Shown: positions 4,664 to 7,129 of the stretch, piece by piece
How the letters are laid out: every line of letters starts with the position of its first letter
Position numbering within the stretch: the stretch's first letter is position 1
From: Sneathiella sp.
Lineage (GTDB): Bacteria; Pseudomonadota; Alphaproteobacteria; Sneathiellales; Sneathiellaceae
Direction of reading: 5' to 3'
Length of the DNA: 7,129 bases
Assembly: GCA_016765515.1 (NCBI GenBank)
Contig: JAESPT010000009.1
Span: forward strand, 1 to 7,129
Notes under the pieces: model-generated
Told to the model about the DNA's origin: nothing
Databases searched by the model: none
The model's input: the letters and a program-made list of their open reading frames with translations, nothing else
Program-made: the position numbers and the translations under genes

Positions 4664-5668
4664 TTACAGTTTCTGACTTTCTTCTACATGTCGGTGTTGT
4701 TCCCATTTGTTCCATACTACAGAAGCTATTCTGCTGGTTTCCGACAGTTTCGGCGGGTTCCATTGCTGTAATGTTCCTTTAAACGGCCGCGTGTACTTTA
4801 GCGTCTGCATTCGTTGATGAAAAAAATTGAATTTTTTATTGCCGCCCGGAAGTTCATAAACCATGACCGGTTTACCGCTCGTACAGGCCTCACAAACCAT
4901 ATTTACAGAATCGGCCGTGACCACAATGGCGTCGCATTTCTCCAAATAGGCGAAATAAGGGTTTTCCCCCTCTCCCGTCCATAGCTGGTGGGGGAGATTT
5001 GAGAGGGTCTTTTTTAAGATCTCTGTGTTTTTATCTCCCGTACGGCGGGATGTTGTCACCAGAAAAAAGCATCCACTCTGCTTATGCATCTCAGTCAATT
5101 TAGCGCAAAGATCCCGCATGGTATCAGGTGTTACGTCATAACAGCGATTATTGCCGCCGACGAGAACCGTAACGATTGGCGCGGTTAATTCCTTAAGTTT
5201 GGTATCAAATTTCTTTGCTTCCAGCTGCAGCATTGTCTGTGTGATGCGTGTAAGGGAACCTTCGCTGACGATTACATTGTCACCGCGAAGTGTGTCATGT
5301 TCGGGAACAGCAACCAGATCAAATTTTGCTGGATTTGCATTCGGGGTTTGAATATGGACGGTAAAAGTCTTTCCTTTTGCTGCTTTTCGCACAGCAATAC
5401 TCATTGGAATGGCTTGCCGGCCGCAGGAAATTAATATGTCCGGCCACGGTGCCTTTAAAAGGTCGCTTCCGTCCATCAATTGCTCCAGAGGGGATAACCA
5501 CAGAGACGCTGGCAACCACCGCCAGGGTTTTTTGGTCTTTATTCGTTTGATAACGAAATCCAGCTGCATCGCTTCAGCAAGACCAATGCATTGATTCTCC
5601 ATACCCGCACTGCCATCTGTCACGATCCAGCAATTTTCTGGCCGGTTTTCAAGTGCAGTGGGTATCAA
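4664..5668 (-). CDS. ELM1-family (DUF1022) protein, GT-B-like fold
   Basis: A 334-aa protein of the family named after plant mitochondrial-fission factor ELM1, common in alphaproteobacteria; its bacterial function is not established, and the fold resembles GT-B glycosyltransferases. Recognisable segments are CWIVTDGSAGMENQCIGLAEA (13-33), ISCGRQAIP (80-88), HIQTPNANPAKFDLVAVPEHD (105-125), VLVGGNNRCY (168-177) and TGEGENPYFAYL (231-242). TADSVNMVCEACTSGKPVMVYEL (251-273) is the probable nucleotide-sugar-binding-type C-terminal motif. The start is TTG at 5668: the conserved N-terminus begins well before the first ATG, an in-frame TGA lies at 5689-5687, and AAGGAAAG stands 7 bases upstream. It is divergent from the Lrp gene and 107 bp upstream of trxB in the same direction. 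No signal peptide or membrane segment is visible. Confidence 0.88.
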   Translation of the reverse strand: MIPTALENRPENCWIVTDGSAGMENQCIGLAEAMQLDFVIKRIKTKKPWRWLPASLWLSPLEQLMDGSDLLKAPWPDILISCGRQAIPMSIAVRKAAKGKTFTVHIQTPNANPAKFDLVAVPEHDTLRGDNVIVSEGSLTRITQTMLQLEAKKFDTKLKELTAPIVTVLVGGNNRCYDVTPDTMRDLCAKLTEMHKQSGCFFLVTTSRRTGDKNTEILKKTLSNLPHQLWTGEGENPYFAYLEKCDAIVVTADSVNMVCEACTSGKPVMVYELPGGNKKFNFFHQRMQTLKYTRPFKGTLQQWNPPKLSETSRIASVVWNKWEQHRHVEESQKL

Positions 5669-5704
5669 GGGAGGCTTTCCTTCTCTTCATGGTGTTTACA
5701 AAGC

Positions 5705-5732
5705 ACTATTCAGTCTGTTTCTGTGAGGTCAA
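5705..5732 (-). promoter_or_regulatory. Putative promoter of the ELM1-family gene
   Basis: On the minus strand TTGACC (5732-5727) is a five-of-six -35; AATAGT (5710-5705) lies 16 bp further. The start would be near 5698, about 30 bases before the TTG codon. The -10 is weak. Confidence 0.35.
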
Positions 5733-5766
5733 GTATTTTAATTCTATCGAACACCACTTCTATTAC

Positions 5767-5798
5767 TTGGCGTTACGGTCCCGTTGTAATAATATTAC
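5767..5798 (+). promoter_or_regulatory. Putative Lrp-family gene promoter with overlapping palindrome
   Basis: TTGGCG (5767-5772) and TAATAT (5790-5795) are 17 bp apart, giving a start near 5802. The -10 lies inside GTAATAATATTAC (5786-5798), a 13-bp palindrome. Lrp-family genes are often autoregulated, so this may be its own operator; that is inference. Confidence 0.42.
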
Positions 5799-5824
5799 GC
5801 GCATATGATAGTTGGAGGTAATAT

Positions 5825-6331
5825 ATGCAACGAGTGAAACTCGATGACATTGATCGGCGCATTTTGCACGATCTTCAAGGAAATGGTCGCATTACAAACG
5901 TAGAGCTGGCAAAAAATGCTGGTATTTCTGCTCCCCCTTGCCTGAGGCGCGTCCGTGCGCTGGAAGAATCCGGCTATATAGAGGGGTATCACGCGCAACT
6001 TCATTCCGAGAGTTTGGGTTTTGGTGTGACAGTTTTTGCACTGGTCGGCCTACATAGTCAGGCTGAAGCCGACCTGAACGCGTTTGAAGCAAAAATACAA
6101 AGTTGGCCGATGGTTCGTGAATGTTACATGTTGGCAGGCGAAAACGATTTTATTCTTAAGGTGGTCGCGAAGGATTGGGATGCCTATCAGCAGTTCTTAA
6201 CACACGAACTGACAACCGCGCCTAACGTGGAACATGTAAAAACCTCGTTGGGTATTCGTGTATCCAAGTATTTGCCAGGTGTGCCTGTTGAGCTGGATTC
6301 GGCTAAAGTCACTGGTAACGCAGGCAGATAA
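5825..6331 (+). CDS. Lrp/AsnC-family transcriptional regulator
   Basis: A 168-aa DNA-binding regulator, slightly longer than the usual ~150-165. Residues 6-50 form the N-terminal helix-turn-helix (LDDIDRRILHDLQGNGRIT, then VELAKNAGISAPPCLRRVRALEESG). Residues ~65-145 form the RAM/AsnC ligand-binding and oligomerisation domain, including RECYMLAGENDFILKVVAKD (98-117). Such proteins act as octamers or dimers and usually sense amino acids, controlling amino-acid metabolism; the effector here is unknown. The ATG at 5825 has a strong GGAGG (5814-5818) 6 bases upstream. The gene is divergent from the ELM1-family gene across 156 bp and is followed after 64 bp by an acyl-CoA synthetase on the same strand with no visible terminator between, so the two may share a transcript. 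Confidence 0.95.
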   Translation: MQRVKLDDIDRRILHDLQGNGRITNVELAKNAGISAPPCLRRVRALEESGYIEGYHAQLHSESLGFGVTVFALVGLHSQAEADLNAFEAKIQSWPMVRECYMLAGENDFILKVVAKDWDAYQQFLTHELTTAPNVEHVKTSLGIRVSKYLPGVPVELDSAKVTGNAGR

Positions 6332-6395
6332 CAGAAATCAATTAAGACATTGAAAACGTATGAATATTTGAAATTTTAAAGGGGAGGAGTGGATT

Positions 6396-7129
6396 ATGAA
6401 TGTGTTTGAAACTGATCTTGACTCAAACTCTGCCAATTATGATCCACTTTCTCCTCTTACTTTTTTAGCGCGATCCGCAACCGTTTATCCAGATCACATT
6501 GCGATGATTCACGGGGATTGGTCCTATACCTATTCTGAATTTTATGTCAGGTGCAAACGGCTTGCCAGTGCCCTGGCGACGAGAGGAATAGGGATAGGCG
6601 ATACGGTGTCGATCATTGCGCCCAATGTTCCTGCCCTTTTGGAAAGTCATTTTGGTGTGCCTATGGTTGGCGCGGTTTTAAATGCGCTGAACACACGTCT
6701 GGATGCAGCGACAATTGCGCATATTCTCGATCACGCTGAGTGCAAGCTTTTGATCACGGATCGTGAATTTTCCAATGTTATGACAGAGGCACTCGAGATC
6801 GCCAATGTAACGCCGATTGTCATTGATATCGATGATACTCTGGGGGACGGGGGCGAGCTGATCGGCGAAATGACCTATGAAACCTTTTTGGATGGTGGTG
6901 ATCCGCATTATGCCTGGACTGGTCCGAAAGACGAGTGGCAGGCTATTTCCCTCAATTATACATCGGGGACAACAGGTGATCCAAAAGGAGTGGTTTATCA
7001 TCATCGGGGGGCTTATCTGGCAACGACAGGCAATACCATGTCCTGGACTATGCAAAAACACCCTGTCTATCTTTGGACCCTCCCCATGTTCCATTGCAAC
7101 GGATGGTGTTTCCCCTGGACGATTACGGC
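6396..7129 (+). CDS. AMP-forming acyl-CoA synthetase, N-terminal part (3' end outside window)
   Basis: The frame from ATG 6396 stays open to the right edge: 244 codons plus two bases of a family that is normally about 540 aa. It activates a carboxylic acid with ATP to an acyl-adenylate, then transfers it to CoA. Visible motifs are YPDHIAMIHGDWSYTYSEFY (31-50), NALNTRLDAATIAHILDHAE, and the ATP/AMP-binding loop YTSGTTGDPKG (188-198) followed by VVYHHRGAYL. LPMFHCNGW (229-237) fits the AlkK/DmdB-like branch acting on medium-chain or methylthio-acids, but the substrate cannot be told from this part. The ribosome binding site GGGGAGGAG (6381-6389), 6 bases from the ATG, is unusually strong and contains GGGAGG, the exact complement of the CCUCCC loops of the small RNAs at 1717-2426. 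Confidence 0.93.
   Translation, partial: MNVFETDLDSNSANYDPLSPLTFLARSATVYPDHIAMIHGDWSYTYSEFYVRCKRLASALATRGIGIGDTVSIIAPNVPALLESHFGVPMVGAVLNALNTRLDAATIAHILDHAECKLLITDREFSNVMTEALEIANVTPIVIDIDDTLGDGGELIGEMTYETFLDGGDPHYAWTGPKDEWQAISLNYTSGTTGDPKGVVYHHRGAYLATTGNTMSWTMQKHPVYLWTLPMFHCNGWCFPWTIT

Overview
The window looks like chromosomal DNA of a moderate-GC alphaproteobacterium. The evidence is the gene content and order: an ELM1-family (DUF1022) gene, trxB, then a LysR regulator closely resembling LsrB/VtlR, with an Lrp-family regulator beyond. From memory, the trxB-lsrB order followed by AbcR-type small RNAs is the arrangement in Sinorhizobium and relatives. I cannot name a genus. There is no sign of phage, IS, integron or CRISPR.

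Layout, left to right. (1) 1-559, + strand: the C-terminal end of an EF-G-like translation factor, then a hairpin. (2) 687-1661, +: msrP, the Tat-exported molybdopterin subunit of periplasmic methionine sulfoxide reductase, closed by a strong intrinsic terminator and not followed by msrQ. (3) 1662-2551: 890 bp with no credible protein gene. On the minus strand it holds three tandem small RNA genes of about 150-158 nt (here C, B and A from left to right). Each ends in a near-identical intrinsic terminator preceded by the same 17-nt linker containing CCUCCC. Each has hairpins whose stems differ in sequence but stay paired, with CCUCCC or C-rich loops complementary to Shine-Dalgarno sequences. 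Each is preceded by a WTGC-N7-GCAT palindrome (T-N11-A) centred about 65 bp before the predicted transcription start. (4) 2552-3442, minus: the LsrB/VtlR-like LysR regulator. (5) 3585-4556, minus: trxB. (6) 4664-5668, minus: ELM1-family protein with a TTG start. (7) 5825-6331, +: Lrp/AsnC regulator, divergent from the ELM1 gene. (8) 6396-end, +: 5' part of an AMP-forming acyl-CoA synthetase, open at the window edge.

The main discovery is region 3. It reads as a self-contained regulatory module: a LysR regulator sits next to three sRNA genes that each carry a LysR-type box at the canonical activator position, a -10-like element without a usable -35, and anti-Shine-Dalgarno loops. Known biology covers part of this (VtlR/LsrB activates AbcR sRNAs, which repress transporter mRNAs). 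The triplication, the repeated -65 boxes and the diversified loops are what deserve testing. The LysR protein contains no cysteine, although its neighbours trxB and msrP are thiol/methionine redox genes.
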